A DNA stretch of 64,000 bases from Lachnospiraceae bacterium (GCA_902362715.1 CABIXN010000003.1:355914-419913); one strand, 5' to 3'. Positions 9,660 to 19,208 are shown, numbered from the stretch's first letter. Notes: generated by a model not told the origin, from the letters alone. Program-made: numbers and translations.

Positions 9660-10301
9660 ATGTTTCGATTAATAGATATGGAACATTGGGAGCGGAGAGA
9701 GCATTATCAGTATTATGATGAAAAATTAAAATGTGTGTACAGTATTACGGCTGATCTGGATGTGACTGCATTACAAAAGAAGGTGAAAGAAAAACATCTG
9801 AAGTTCTATCCCGCTTTTGTGTACTGCGCGGCAAGAGCTGTAAATGCAGCCAGAGAATTCCGGATGGGTACGGATGCAGAAGGCAATCCGGGATTCTGGG
9901 ATGTGATGCATCCTAGTTACACGATTTTTCATGAAGATGATCATACCTTTTCTGATTTGTGGACCTTTTATGACGAATCCTTTTCTGCTTTTTATCAGTC
10001 AATGACAGCGGATATGGCTTTGTATGGAAAGAAAAAAGGGGTTAAGGTAAAAGCAGGGCAGCCACAGAATTTTTTCTGCATTTCCTGTGTCCCGTGGCTG
10101 AATTATTCCGGTTATCATACAGCCTGCGTAGATTCGCGGCCGAATTTATTTCCCATTCTGACCTTTGGCCGGTATCAGGAAGAGGGCGGGCGTATGAAAA
10201 TGCCTTTTACGGTAACGATTGCCCACGCAGCGGCTGACGGCTATCATACATCAAAGTTTATACAGGATCTGCAAAAGATCATTGATGAGGCAGTTTTCTG
10301 A
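9660..10301 (+). CDS. Chloramphenicol acetyltransferase-family (CatA-like) acetyltransferase
   Basis: The 213 residues match the usual type A CAT length. The catalytic signature HxxxDG is present as HAAADGYH with His at about residue 189, and the family motif FYPAFVYCAARAVN near the N-terminus and SCVPWLNYSGYH in the middle are also CAT-like. The residue just before the catalytic His is Ala rather than the common second His. CAT enzymes transfer acetyl from acetyl-CoA to a hydroxyl group. Many chromosomal CatA-like proteins in gut Clostridia have no proven drug-resistance role, so the substrate should be regarded as unknown. GAAGGAGGG provides a strong ribosome site, and the next gene starts 17 bases after the stop codon. 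Confidence 0.88.
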   Translation: MFRLIDMEHWERREHYQYYDEKLKCVYSITADLDVTALQKKVKEKHLKFYPAFVYCAARAVNAAREFRMGTDAEGNPGFWDVMHPSYTIFHEDDHTFSDLWTFYDESFSAFYQSMTADMALYGKKKGVKVKAGQPQNFFCISCVPWLNYSGYHTACVDSRPNLFPILTFGRYQEEGGRMKMPFTVTIAHAAADGYHTSKFIQDLQKIIDEAVF

Positions 10302-10318
10302 CAGAGAGGAAATGATAT

Positions 10319-10693
10319 ATGGAAAATAGAACAGAGCATAATCCGGATATTACAATGCAGATTCAGTTTATGCATGATGAACAGCTGTGTACGATTATAA
10401 ATATAGATTTCAAACATAAACAAATATATATTGAGAATCAAACAGACAGGGTTTTATGGAAGGCATTTGGAGTTGTAGAGAAGCCTGACTGGGAACAGTT
10501 TGAATATTTTTTAGAAAGCCGTTGTTTTCCAAGAACCCGGGCCAATGCAAAAGAGATGCTAAAGGAGCTTGGCATAGATTCCTATGATCCGCTTCAGATT
10601 ATAGAAAAAACAAAAGGGCGCATGGCGGAAGATCATCATTGGTTAAAAATTCTTTATAAAAAAGATTTTGGAGGCGCAGAATGGAAAAAGTGA
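10319..10693 (+). CDS. Small partner of HipA-like kinase (HipA N-subdomain-like / HipS-like)
   Basis: This is a 124-residue soluble protein with no recognised catalytic motif. The stretch from ESRCFPRTRANAKEMLKE to LGIDSYDPLQIIEKTKGRM and DHHWLKI resembles the small N-terminal subdomain of HipA, which in the three-gene HipBST systems is a separate protein (HipS). Its stop codon overlaps the start of the kinase gene by 13 bases, so the two are translationally coupled and probably made in equal amounts. The likely role is to bind and restrain or complete the kinase; this is inference from arrangement and weak sequence similarity. A ribosome site AGAGAGGA precedes ATG 10319. Confidence 0.6.
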   Translation: MENRTEHNPDITMQIQFMHDEQLCTIINIDFKHKQIYIENQTDRVLWKAFGVVEKPDWEQFEYFLESRCFPRTRANAKEMLKELGIDSYDPLQIIEKTKGRMAEDHHWLKILYKKDFGGAEWKK

Positions 10694-11496
10694 CAGTCAC
10701 ATCGAATCCTCAGATGGCGGTGTTGGGAGGCTCTTCTAAAGGAGACCAGATGAAGTGGCAGCAGGATGGAATCTGGTATAAAGCTGATCATATGGGATAT
10801 GAAGCGCTGGCAGAAGTTATAGTTTCAAGGATGTTGGAAAGATCTAATGCAGATCTGTATGTAACATATGATCCTGTAGAAATAATTTTTAAGAATGAGA
10901 GATTTTTAGGATGCAAAAGTAAAAGCTTTCTTCAGAAAAATGAAGAACTGGTGACCATGGAACATTTGCATCGTCAGTATACAGGAGAAAGTCTCGCACA
11001 AAAGCTGGCCGGTTTTGCCCTGGTGGAAGAAAGGATACAATATGTTGTATCTCTGGTTGAAGAGATCTGCCATATTAATAATTTTGGCAGTTACTTAGCA
11101 GAAGAATTGACAATAGATGGATTTTTCCTGAATGAAGACAGGCACACAAATAATATGGCAGTAATATATGACAGCAAGCAGGATTGCTATCGTTTATGTC
11201 CATATTTTGATAATGGCCTTTCTCTGCTGGCGGATACAAGGATGGATTTTTCCATTGATATACCAATCGAAAGATGTATGGAAAAAATACAGGCCAAGCC
11301 ATTTAGTATAGATTTTGATAAACAACTGGATGCAGCCGAAGAGCTGTATGGGACAAAATTAGAGTTTTATTATGATTTAAAATTTGCAAGACAGGAATTA
11401 GACAAATTTTCTGGTTATTATGACCAGCGTATTTTAGATCGGGTTTTTGAATTATTGCGTATGCAAAAAAGGAAATATCAATATTTATTTAAGTAA
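10681..11496 (+). CDS. HipA/CtkA-like protein kinase
   Basis: The 271-residue protein has kinase-like features of the HipA family. An N-terminal SSKGDQMKW resembles the Ser-containing glycine-rich loop SxxGxQxK of HipA, followed by YKAD with the probable ATP-binding lysine. DGFFLNEDRHTNNMAVI carries the catalytic DRHxxN, and PYFDNGLSLL is the metal-binding D-x-G segment. It lacks the N-subdomain found in full-length HipA (about 440 residues); that part appears to be encoded by the overlapping upstream gene. HipA-family kinases phosphorylate translation factors or aminoacyl-tRNA synthetases. No Xre-type HipB antitoxin gene is next to it. Confidence 0.75.
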   Translation: MEKVTVTSNPQMAVLGGSSKGDQMKWQQDGIWYKADHMGYEALAEVIVSRMLERSNADLYVTYDPVEIIFKNERFLGCKSKSFLQKNEELVTMEHLHRQYTGESLAQKLAGFALVEERIQYVVSLVEEICHINNFGSYLAEELTIDGFFLNEDRHTNNMAVIYDSKQDCYRLCPYFDNGLSLLADTRMDFSIDIPIERCMEKIQAKPFSIDFDKQLDAAEELYGTKLEFYYDLKFARQELDKFSGYYDQRILDRVFELLRMQKRKYQYLFK

Positions 11497-11511
11497 AAGT
11501 GAGGATAAAAA

Positions 11512-13695
11512 GTGGGAAAAGTTTTAGTAATTGCGGAGAAACCGTCAGTGGGCCGCGATGTTGCAAGAGTTTTAAAGTGTTTAAAGAAGCTGGAGGGAGC
11601 CTTAGAGGGTGACCGATATATTGTAACCTGGGGGCTTGGCCATCTGGTTACCCTGGCGGATCCGGAGCATTATGATAAAAAATATAAAGACTGGAAGATG
11701 GAAGATCTGCCCATGATGCCAAAGCAGCTGGATACAGAGGTGATCCGCCAGACTGCAAAACAGTACCGGGCGGTGAAGAGCCAGCTTCACAGAAAAGATG
11801 TGTCAGGAATCGTAATTGCCACAGATGCCGGCCGGGAGGGAGAGCTGGTAGCACGCTGGATCTTAAAGGCGGCAGGCAGCCACAAGCCCTGCAGACGTCT
11901 GTGGATTTCTTCTGTGACAGATAAAGCGATCCGGCAGGGATTTGACAGGCTGAAAGATGCCAGGGAGTATGATAATCTGTACCATGCGGCTGTCTGCCGG
12001 GCGGAGGCTGACTGGCTGGTGGGGTTAAACGCCACCCGGGCGCTGACCTGTAAGCACAATGCCCAGCTGTCCTGCGGAAGAGTACAGACTCCCACACTGG
12101 CAATGATCGCCAAACGGGAAGAGGAGATCAGAAAGTTTATACCAAAGTCCTATTACGGCCTGTCTGTGCTGGCAGAGGGAATCAGCTTTACCTGGAGAGA
12201 TGAAAAGAGCGGAAGCTACCGGACCTTTCAAAAGGAACGGGTTCTGGAGATTGAGAAAAAAATCAGCGGAAAGAAACTAAAGCTTGTAAAGACAGATGCC
12301 AAAAAGAAAAAGAAACCGGCGCCTCTGTTATATGATCTTACTGAGCTGCAGCGGGAGGCGAATCGGAAATTCGGATTTTCCGCAAAAGAAACTTTGAATA
12401 TTATGCAGCGGCTGTATGAAAATCATAAGGTGTTAACTTATCCAAGAACAGATTCCCGTTATCTGACGTCGGATGTAGTGGGAACTATAAAAGAACGGCT
12501 TCAGGCTGTTAATTCCGGCGCTTACCGGGCGTTTGTGGCTCCGCTGTTAAAGCAGGAGATAAAAAAGAGCGCATCTTTTGTAAATGACAGTAAAGTCAGC
12601 GACCATCATGCTATTATTCCCACGGAGCAGGCGCCCTCCTATCTGCATATGAGCAACGAAGAAAAGAAAATTTACGATCTGGTTGTCCGCAGATTTTTAG
12701 CTGTGCTGTACCCGCCTTATGAGTATGAGGAGACGACGCTGGAAGGAGAAATTGCAGGAGAAAGCTTTTGGGCCAGAGGAAACAGGACGCTTTTCGCCGG
12801 ATGGAAAAGCGTTTATGAAAATCCTTCTGAGGATGATGAGGAAGAGGAATTAAAAAAACAGGATCTGCCTGCCGTTACAAAGGGGCAGGAACTGCTGGTT
12901 TCCAATATCCGCCGGACAGAAGGCAAGACAAAGCCTCCTGCCAGATTTAATGAGGCGACACTTTTATCCGCCATGGAAAATCCGGTGAAATATATGGAGA
13001 GCGGAGATAAACAGATGGCAAAGACACTAGGCGAGACCGGCGGTCTTGGAACTGTTGCCACCAGAGCGGATATTATTGAAAAACTGTTTTCCGGTTTTCT
13101 CCTTGAGAAAAAAGGCGAAGAAATATATACCACAGCTAAAGCAAGACAGCTGCTTGAACTGGTTCCGGAGGATTTAAGAAAGCCGGAGCTGACAGCCCAG
13201 TGGGAGATGAAGCTTTCTGATATTGCAGCCGGAAGGCTGTCTGATCGGAAGTTTATGAATGATATCAGAACTTATACGGTGGAACTGGTAGATGAAATCA
13301 AAAAAGGCCAGGGGACTTTCCGGCATGATAATCTGACAAATAAAATCTGCCCAGACTGTGGAAAACGTCTGCTGGCCGTGAATGGAAAAAACAGCCGTCT
13401 GCTTGTGTGTCAGGACAGAAACTGCGGATACCGGCAGACTGTCTCTAAAGTCACTAATGCCCGCTGTCCTCAGTGCCACAAAAAAATGGAGATGGTTGGA
13501 AGCGGGGAGGCCTCAACCTTTGTCTGCGCCTGCGGATACAAGGAGCGCTTAAGCAAATTCCAGGAGCGCCGGAAAAAAGAAGGAGCCGGAGTTTCTAAAC
13601 GGGATGTGCAGAACTATTTGAAAAAGCAGCAGAAAGAAGCAAAAGAGCCGGTAAATAATGCCTTTGCAGAAGCTTTTAAAAATATAAAACTTTAA
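11512..13695 (+). CDS. topB: DNA topoisomerase III (type IA)
   Basis: This 727-residue type IA topoisomerase begins with the Toprim motif KVLVIAEKPSVGRDVARVL and continues with ATDAGREGELVARWIL. The active-site tyrosine lies in LTYPRTDSRYLTSD at about residue 310. The C-terminus carries Cys-rich zinc-binding segments, CPDCGKRLL...CGYRQ and CPQCHKKMEM...CACGYKERL, as in TopB/TraE-like enzymes. It relaxes and decatenates DNA during replication and recombination. The start is GTG at 11512 with GTGAGGA upstream. The gene follows the HipA-like gene by only 15 bases. Confidence 0.93.
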   Translation: MGKVLVIAEKPSVGRDVARVLKCLKKLEGALEGDRYIVTWGLGHLVTLADPEHYDKKYKDWKMEDLPMMPKQLDTEVIRQTAKQYRAVKSQLHRKDVSGIVIATDAGREGELVARWILKAAGSHKPCRRLWISSVTDKAIRQGFDRLKDAREYDNLYHAAVCRAEADWLVGLNATRALTCKHNAQLSCGRVQTPTLAMIAKREEEIRKFIPKSYYGLSVLAEGISFTWRDEKSGSYRTFQKERVLEIEKKISGKKLKLVKTDAKKKKKPAPLLYDLTELQREANRKFGFSAKETLNIMQRLYENHKVLTYPRTDSRYLTSDVVGTIKERLQAVNSGAYRAFVAPLLKQEIKKSASFVNDSKVSDHHAIIPTEQAPSYLHMSNEEKKIYDLVVRRFLAVLYPPYEYEETTLEGEIAGESFWARGNRTLFAGWKSVYENPSEDDEEEELKKQDLPAVTKGQELLVSNIRRTEGKTKPPARFNEATLLSAMENPVKYMESGDKQMAKTLGETGGLGTVATRADIIEKLFSGFLLEKKGEEIYTTAKARQLLELVPEDLRKPELTAQWEMKLSDIAAGRLSDRKFMNDIRTYTVELVDEIKKGQGTFRHDNLTNKICPDCGKRLLAVNGKNSRLLVCQDRNCGYRQTVSKVTNARCPQCHKKMEMVGSGEASTFVCACGYKERLSKFQERRKKEGAGVSKRDVQNYLKKQQKEAKEPVNNAFAEAFKNIKL

Positions 13696-13812
13696 GGCGG
13701 AAGGAAGAATTCGCCAGGCCGCAGAAGAATAAAAGGCCCGGACGGATAAAAAGACAGTTTTAGTGTAGTGATATAATCGTTATTAAAATGCAGAAAAAAT
13801 TGAGTCAGGTTA

Positions 13813-13841
13813 TTGAAAAAGAAAAAAAAGTGTGATAAACT
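13813..13841 (+). promoter_or_regulatory. Promoter of carAB
   Basis: TTGAAA (13813-13818) and TAAACT (13836-13841) are separated by 17 bases. Transcription would start near 13848, giving a leader of about 100 bases that contains the terminator described next. Confidence 0.6.
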
Positions 13842-13851
13842 CTATTCAATT

Positions 13852-13904
13852 TGGGCATCTGTAATCCGGGTGCCCAGGAAAAAAAGAGATCACTCTTTTT
13901 TTTT
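13852..13904 (+). terminator. Leader hairpins with intrinsic terminator upstream of carA
   Basis: A first hairpin TGGGCA...TGCCCA (13852-13876) is followed by AAAAAAAGAG-ATCA-CTCTTTTTTT (13879-13904), an intrinsic terminator inside the carA leader, downstream of the promoter and before the ribosome site. This layout fits transcription attenuation, which is common for pyrimidine genes. The first loop contains AATCCGGGTG, which only partly matches the PyrR-binding consensus, so PyrR control is not claimed. Confidence 0.55.
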
Positions 13905-13948
13905 GCTCATTAACAGGTAGATTCACAGAAAGGGCAAGGAGAGAAAAG

Positions 13949-15025
13949 ATGAAAGCATTTCTTATTCTGGAAGATGGCACAGTTTTTACGGGAACTAGTA
14001 TCGGCTCCGCAAAAGAAGTCATCAGTGAGATTGTATTTAACACGTCTATGACAGGTTATTTAGAAGTATTAACCGATCCGTCCTATGCGGGACAGGCGGT
14101 TGTTATGACTTATCCTTTAATTGGAAATTATGGAATTACTCCGGATATGGAATCAGAAAAACCATGGCCCGACGGATATATTGTGCGGGAGTTATCAAGG
14201 CTTCCAAGCAACTTCAGATGCCAGGGAACCATTCAGGATTTTCTGTTAAAATACGATATTCCCGGAATCGCCGGTATAGATACCAGAGCTCTTACAAAGA
14301 TTTTAAGAGAAAAAGGTACCATGAACGGCATGATAACCACCAATGAAGCTTTTAATGTAAGTGAAATTATTCCGAAACTGAAAGTTTACAGTACTGGTAA
14401 AGTGGTAGAAAAAGTTACCTGCAGCAAAAAAACAGTAACAGGAAAGGGCAGTTACAAAGTAGCTCTGATGGATTTTGGGGCAAAGAAAAACATTGCAGAG
14501 TCTTTAGTAAAAAGAGGATGTGAGGTGACTATTTATCCGGCTCACACTCCTGCAGATGAAATTCTGGCTGATCAGCCTGACGGCATCATGCTGTCAAACG
14601 GACCCGGGGACCCGAAAGAGTGCCGGGGTATTGTCGAAGAATTAAAGAAATTATACGCATCCGATATACCGATTTTTGCAATTTGTCTTGGTCATCAGCT
14701 GATGGCGTTAGCAAACGGAGCAGATACCCACAAATTAAAATACGGGCATCGCGGGGGAAACCATCCGGTGAAAGATCTTGCAGATAATCGTGTCTATATC
14801 TCATCACAAAATCATGGTTATGTAGTAGATACTGAAAACTTAGATCCTTCTGTAGCTGTGCCGGCATTTGTTAATGTCAACGACGGTACAAATGAAGGCT
14901 TAAAATATACAGGAAAAAATATTTTTACGGTGCAGTTTCACCCGGAGGCTTGTCCGGGCCCCCAGGACAGCAGTTACCTGTTTGACAGATTTATTGAAAT
15001 GATGGGAGGAAACAAAAATGCCTAA
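13949..15025 (+). CDS. carA: Carbamoyl-phosphate synthase small subunit
   Basis: The 358-residue glutaminase subunit supplies ammonia to CarB for carbamoyl phosphate, the precursor of pyrimidines and arginine. The N-terminal domain has LEDGTVFTG and FNTSMTGYLEVLTDPSYAGQ. The C-terminal class I amidotransferase domain shows the nucleophile in IFAICLGHQLMAL and the His-Glu pair in VQFHPEACPGP. AAGGAGAG precedes the ATG, and the stop codon overlaps the carB start by eight bases. Confidence 0.97.
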   Translation: MKAFLILEDGTVFTGTSIGSAKEVISEIVFNTSMTGYLEVLTDPSYAGQAVVMTYPLIGNYGITPDMESEKPWPDGYIVRELSRLPSNFRCQGTIQDFLLKYDIPGIAGIDTRALTKILREKGTMNGMITTNEAFNVSEIIPKLKVYSTGKVVEKVTCSKKTVTGKGSYKVALMDFGAKKNIAESLVKRGCEVTIYPAHTPADEILADQPDGIMLSNGPGDPKECRGIVEELKKLYASDIPIFAICLGHQLMALANGADTHKLKYGHRGGNHPVKDLADNRVYISSQNHGYVVDTENLDPSVAVPAFVNVNDGTNEGLKYTGKNIFTVQFHPEACPGPQDSSYLFDRFIEMMGGNKNA

Positions 15026-18000
15026 AAATCCGGATATAAAAAAAGTACTGGTTATCGGCTCGGGGCCAATTGTCATCGGGCAGGCGGCTGAATTTGACTA
15101 TGCGGGGACCCAGGCATGCCGGTCTCTGAAAGAGGAAGGTATTGAAGTCTGCCTGGTTAATTCTAATCCGGCAACGATTATGACGGATAAAGAGATTGCA
15201 GATCAGGTTTACATAGAGCCTTTAACTGTGGATGTTTTAAAACAAATTATTTTAAAAGAAAAGCCGGACAGCGTTCTGCCTACTCTGGGAGGACAGGCCG
15301 GTCTGAATCTGGGAATGGAGCTGGCAGAATCTGGTTTCCTGGCAGAACAGGGTGTCAGACTTATCGGAACTACAGCGGAAACCATTAGAAAAGCAGAAGA
15401 CCGTCAGGAATTTAAAGATACTATGGGAAAAATCGGCGAGCCATGTGCGGCCTCCCTGGTTGTAAAAAATGTAGAAGACGGAATCCGTTTTACTAATACC
15501 ATCGGTTATCCTGTTGTACTGCGTCCGGCTTATACGCTGGGTGGAAGCGGCGGCGGAATTGCCCATAATGAAACAGAGCTTGTGGAAATTCTTTCCAACG
15601 GCCTTCGCTTAAGCCGTGTGGGAGAGGTTTTGGTGGAGCGCTGTATTGCAGGATGGAAGGAAATTGAGTACGAAGTAATGCGGGACGCCAACGGCAACTG
15701 TATTACTGTCTGCAATATGGAAAATCTGGATCCGGTAGGGGTTCACACCGGCGACAGTATTGTTGTAGCTCCCTCTCAGACATTAAGCGATAAAGAATAC
15801 CAGATGCTCCGTACCTCAGCGCTGAATATTATCAGCGAGCTGAAAATCACCGGAGGCTGTAATGTGCAGTATGCTCTGCATCCGGACAGCTTTGAATATT
15901 GTGTCATTGAGGTAAATCCACGTGTCAGCCGTTCTTCTGCTCTGGCCTCCAAAGCAACAGGGTATCCCATTGCAAAAGTGGCCGCAAAGATTGCCCTGGG
16001 GTATACACTGGACGAAATCAAAAATGCCATTACCGGAAAGACTTACGCAAGCTTTGAGCCTATGCTTGATTACTGCGTTGTAAAAATTCCAAGACTTCCT
16101 TTTGATAAATTTATTACAGCAAAGCGGACGCTGACTACACAGATGAAAGCCACCGGAGAGGTTATGAGCATCTGTACCAACTTTGAAGGGGCTTTGATGA
16201 AAGCCATTCGTTCTCTGGAACAGCATGTGGACAGTCTGGTGACAGACGAATATCTGCATTTGTCTTATGATGAGCTGATAGAACGGATGAGACTGGTAGA
16301 TGACAGACGGATCTGGGTCATCGCCGAAGCCTGCCGCCGGGGCGTTTCCTATGAAACTATCCATGATATTACAAAGGTAGATATCTGGTTTATTGATAAG
16401 ATTGCCATTCTGGTGGAGATGGAGAGCCGTTTAAGAAGCGAAGCTCTTACCGTTGAACTTTTAAGAGAAGCAAAGCGCATTGAATTTCCGGACAATGTCA
16501 TTGCAAAGCTTACTGGAAAGCCGGAAGAATATATCAAACAGATGCGGTATGAAAATAAAATTACAGCAGCATTTAAAATGGTAGATACCTGTGCGGCGGA
16601 ATTTGCAGCTTCCACTCCATACTATTATTCCTGTTTTGACGGAGAAAATGAAGCTTGGGAGACACACCCGAAAAAGAAGGTGCTGGTTCTTGGGTCCGGC
16701 CCTATCCGCATCGGTCAGGGGGTAGAGTTTGATTTCTGTTCGGTACACTGTACCTGGGCTTTTGCAAGACAAGGGTATGAGACTGTTATTATTAACAATA
16801 ATCCGGAGACGGTATCCACAGACTTTGATGTGGCAGATAAACTGTATTTTGAGCCGCTGACACCGGAAGATGTGGAAAATATTGTAAACATTGAAAAACC
16901 GGACGGAGCGGTGGTGCAGTTCGGCGGCCAGACAGCTATCAAACTGACAGAGAGCCTTATGAAAATGGGTGTTCCTATTCTTGGAACGAAAGCGGAAGAT
17001 GTAGATGCCGCAGAGGACAGAGAGCTCTTTGATAAGATTCTGGAAGAAACCAGGATTCCGCGGGCGGCAGGAGATACCGTATATACGGCGGCAGAAGCAA
17101 AAGATGCCGCAAACAGGATTGGATACCCGGTGCTGGTGCGTCCTTCCTATGTGCTGGGCGGTCAGGGAATGCAGATTGCATTTAATGATGAAGAGATCGA
17201 AGAGTTTATGGCGGTGATCAACCGGTATGCCCAGGATCATCCGATTCTGGTTGACAAGTACCTGATGGGCAAAGAGATTGAAGTAGATGCAGTCTGCGAC
17301 GGTACCGATATTCTGATTCCGGGGATTATGGAGCATATTGAGAGAACCGGCGTGCATTCCGGGGACAGTATCTCTGTTTATCCGGCACCAAGCATCAGTG
17401 AGAATGTAAAAGACACCATTGTGGAATATACAAAACGTCTGGCAAAAGCGCTTCATGTGGTGGGAATGATCAATATTCAGTTTATTGCCATGGGTGAAGA
17501 GGTATATGTTATCGAGGTAAATCCAAGATCCTCAAGAACCGTTCCGTATATCAGCAAGGTAACAGGTATTCCGATTGTAGATCTGGCTGCAAGAGTGATC
17601 ATCGGCGAGACCATAAGGGGGATGGGATATGAGCCCGGGCTTGCGCCGGAAGCTGATTATATAGCAATTAAAATGCCGGTATTCTCCTTTGAAAAGCTCC
17701 GGGGGGCGGAGATCAGCCTTGGACCGGAGATGAAATCCACCGGAGAATGCCTTGGCATTGCAAAAAATTTCAATGAAGCATTATATAAGGCATTTTTAGG
17801 TGCAGGCATCCAGCTGCCAAAATATAAACAGATGATTATGACAGTAAAAGATGCAGATAAAGAAGAGGCAGTAGGTGTTGCCAGACGGTTTGAAGCTCTT
17901 GGATATAAGATCTATGCCACAAGAAGTACGGCCAGATATCTTCAGGAGCATGGAGTAAAAGCGTTGCGGGTGAATAAAATTTCCCAGGAATCACCGAATG

Positions 18001-18221
18001 TTATGGATCTGATTCTGGGGCATAAAATTGACCTTGTGATTGATACTCCAACTCAGGGCCGGGATAAGTCAAGGGACGGATTTTTGATCCGGAGAAATGC
18101 TATTGAGACCGGCGTGCACTGTCTGACATCCATGGATACAGCAAATGCACTGGCGTTAAGTCTTGAGACAGCCAGTGATGAGCTTACCATGGTGGATATT
18201 GCGAAAGTGAAAAATATATAA
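15018..18221 (+). CDS. carB: Carbamoyl-phosphate synthase large subunit
   Basis: This 1067-residue protein has the two homologous ATP-grasp halves expected. The first begins KKVLVIGSGPIVIGQAAEFDYAG and the second KKVLVLGSGPIRIGQGVEFD. Glycine-rich ATP loops appear as RPAYTLGGSGGG and RPSYVLGGQGMQ, and metal-binding EVNPRVSRSSALASKATGYP and EVNPRSSRTVPYISKVTGIP occur in the expected places. The C-terminal MGS-like allosteric domain runs from about residue 935. It uses bicarbonate, ammonia from CarA and two ATP. The gene is full length and translationally coupled to carA. Confidence 0.97.
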   Translation: MPKNPDIKKVLVIGSGPIVIGQAAEFDYAGTQACRSLKEEGIEVCLVNSNPATIMTDKEIADQVYIEPLTVDVLKQIILKEKPDSVLPTLGGQAGLNLGMELAESGFLAEQGVRLIGTTAETIRKAEDRQEFKDTMGKIGEPCAASLVVKNVEDGIRFTNTIGYPVVLRPAYTLGGSGGGIAHNETELVEILSNGLRLSRVGEVLVERCIAGWKEIEYEVMRDANGNCITVCNMENLDPVGVHTGDSIVVAPSQTLSDKEYQMLRTSALNIISELKITGGCNVQYALHPDSFEYCVIEVNPRVSRSSALASKATGYPIAKVAAKIALGYTLDEIKNAITGKTYASFEPMLDYCVVKIPRLPFDKFITAKRTLTTQMKATGEVMSICTNFEGALMKAIRSLEQHVDSLVTDEYLHLSYDELIERMRLVDDRRIWVIAEACRRGVSYETIHDITKVDIWFIDKIAILVEMESRLRSEALTVELLREAKRIEFPDNVIAKLTGKPEEYIKQMRYENKITAAFKMVDTCAAEFAASTPYYYSCFDGENEAWETHPKKKVLVLGSGPIRIGQGVEFDFCSVHCTWAFARQGYETVIINNNPETVSTDFDVADKLYFEPLTPEDVENIVNIEKPDGAVVQFGGQTAIKLTESLMKMGVPILGTKAEDVDAAEDRELFDKILEETRIPRAAGDTVYTAAEAKDAANRIGYPVLVRPSYVLGGQGMQIAFNDEEIEEFMAVINRYAQDHPILVDKYLMGKEIEVDAVCDGTDILIPGIMEHIERTGVHSGDSISVYPAPSISENVKDTIVEYTKRLAKALHVVGMINIQFIAMGEEVYVIEVNPRSSRTVPYISKVTGIPIVDLAARVIIGETIRGMGYEPGLAPEADYIAIKMPVFSFEKLRGAEISLGPEMKSTGECLGIAKNFNEALYKAFLGAGIQLPKYKQMIMTVKDADKEEAVGVARRFEALGYKIYATRSTARYLQEHGVKALRVNKISQESPNVMDLILGHKIDLVIDTPTQGRDKSRDGFLIRRNAIETGVHCLTSMDTANALALSLETASDELTMVDIAKVKNI

Positions 18222-18251
18222 AATTATCAGGGAAGGAGGCAGACGTAAAAA

Positions 18252-19145
18252 ATGACAACGCAACAGATGGATATTTTTCTGCGTCTGTCTGAAAGCCTGA
18301 ATTTCAGGAAAGTTGCAGAAGAACTGTACACAACGCAGCCTACCATCAGCAGGCAGCTGCGGCTGATGGAAGAGGAATGGGGATTTCCGTTGTTTGTAAG
18401 AAATAATAAAGAAGTACGGCTGACGCCGGAAGGGGTGATTATGACAGAGTATGTCAAAAAATCTTTAAACCTGCTGGCGGAAGGGCATCAGAAAGTTAAG
18501 ATGCAAAAGGACGGTATATCCGGAAAGATCAGAATTGGAATACCGGAGTCTATGGATTCTGGGGGAACGGTTATGACGGCTATCTCTGATTTTAGCGAGC
18601 GGTATGCGGATGTGGAAATTAATCTGAAAAAATGCAGTTTTTCAGAGCTGAGGGAGAGACTTTCCGGCGATGAGCTGGATTTAGTCTTCACTCTGGAATT
18701 TGATCTGAAAAATTACCGGGGGATTGTATGTGATATTCTGGATACTGCTGTTTCCGGTTTTATCGCAGCAAAAAATTATCCTGTTACAAAATACCATGAG
18801 ATTACCGGGAAGGCGTTTTCCGGAGAAACTTTTATTTTGCCGGCTGAAACTGACTCTCCGGGAAGAAAAGAAGATTTGTATATGATTTTTGACAGGCTTG
18901 GGATTAGCGGGGAACATATTATTTATGCGCCAAGCACAGAGGCAGTTATGATTAAAGTGAGGGCCGGACAGGGAATTGCCTGTTCTGACACAAGCGCCGC
19001 TGCCGTACATGACACGGAATCCTTCCGTTTTTATCCTTTTCCGGAGGACTTAAGGAATGTATCTATTCTTTATGTCTGGAAGAAAAGTAATCTGAATCCG
19101 GTACTGGCTCTTTTATCGAATTTTTTAATTGAATACAGTCTTTAA
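18252..19145 (+). CDS. LysR-family transcriptional regulator
   Basis: The 297-residue protein has an N-terminal winged helix-turn-helix (MDIFLRLSESLNFRKVAEELYTTQPTISRQLRLMEEEWGF, residues 6-45) and a C-terminal periplasmic-binding-like effector domain from about residue 90. GGAAGGAGG precedes the ATG. It lies 30 bases after carB, so it could be read from the car transcript, but its own terminator separates it from the isomerase-like gene downstream. LysR regulators usually control adjacent genes; here the best candidate is the isomerase/SufS module at 19252-22898. The effector is unknown. Confidence 0.9.
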   Translation: MTTQQMDIFLRLSESLNFRKVAEELYTTQPTISRQLRLMEEEWGFPLFVRNNKEVRLTPEGVIMTEYVKKSLNLLAEGHQKVKMQKDGISGKIRIGIPESMDSGGTVMTAISDFSERYADVEINLKKCSFSELRERLSGDELDLVFTLEFDLKNYRGIVCDILDTAVSGFIAAKNYPVTKYHEITGKAFSGETFILPAETDSPGRKEDLYMIFDRLGISGEHIIYAPSTEAVMIKVRAGQGIACSDTSAAAVHDTESFRFYPFPEDLRNVSILYVWKKSNLNPVLALLSNFLIEYSL

Positions 19146-19208
19146 GGACCTGAATATAATTTGCGTATCGTTTGATATAAAATTGCAATTATACAGGTCC
19201 TTTTTTCA
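19144..19208 (+). terminator. Terminator after LysR gene (overlaps next promoter)
   Basis: AAGGACCTG (19144-19152) pairs with CAGGTCCTT (19194-19202), followed by TTTTTT. The 41-base loop is unusually large and A/T-rich and contains the palindrome AATTGCAATT (19181-19190). The 3' arm overlaps the -35 region of the next promoter. Confidence 0.7.

Noticed and set aside
13858..13876. PyrR-binding loop upstream of carA
   Set aside because: AATCCGGGTGCCC matches only part of the consensus and lacks the conserved purine stretch, so PyrR control is not claimed.
16461..17456. Long minus-strand open frame (331 codons) opposite carB
   Set aside because: Lies entirely inside the conserved carB gene, has no ribosome site and a low-complexity composition rich in His, Cys and Phe; it is a by-product of carB codon use.
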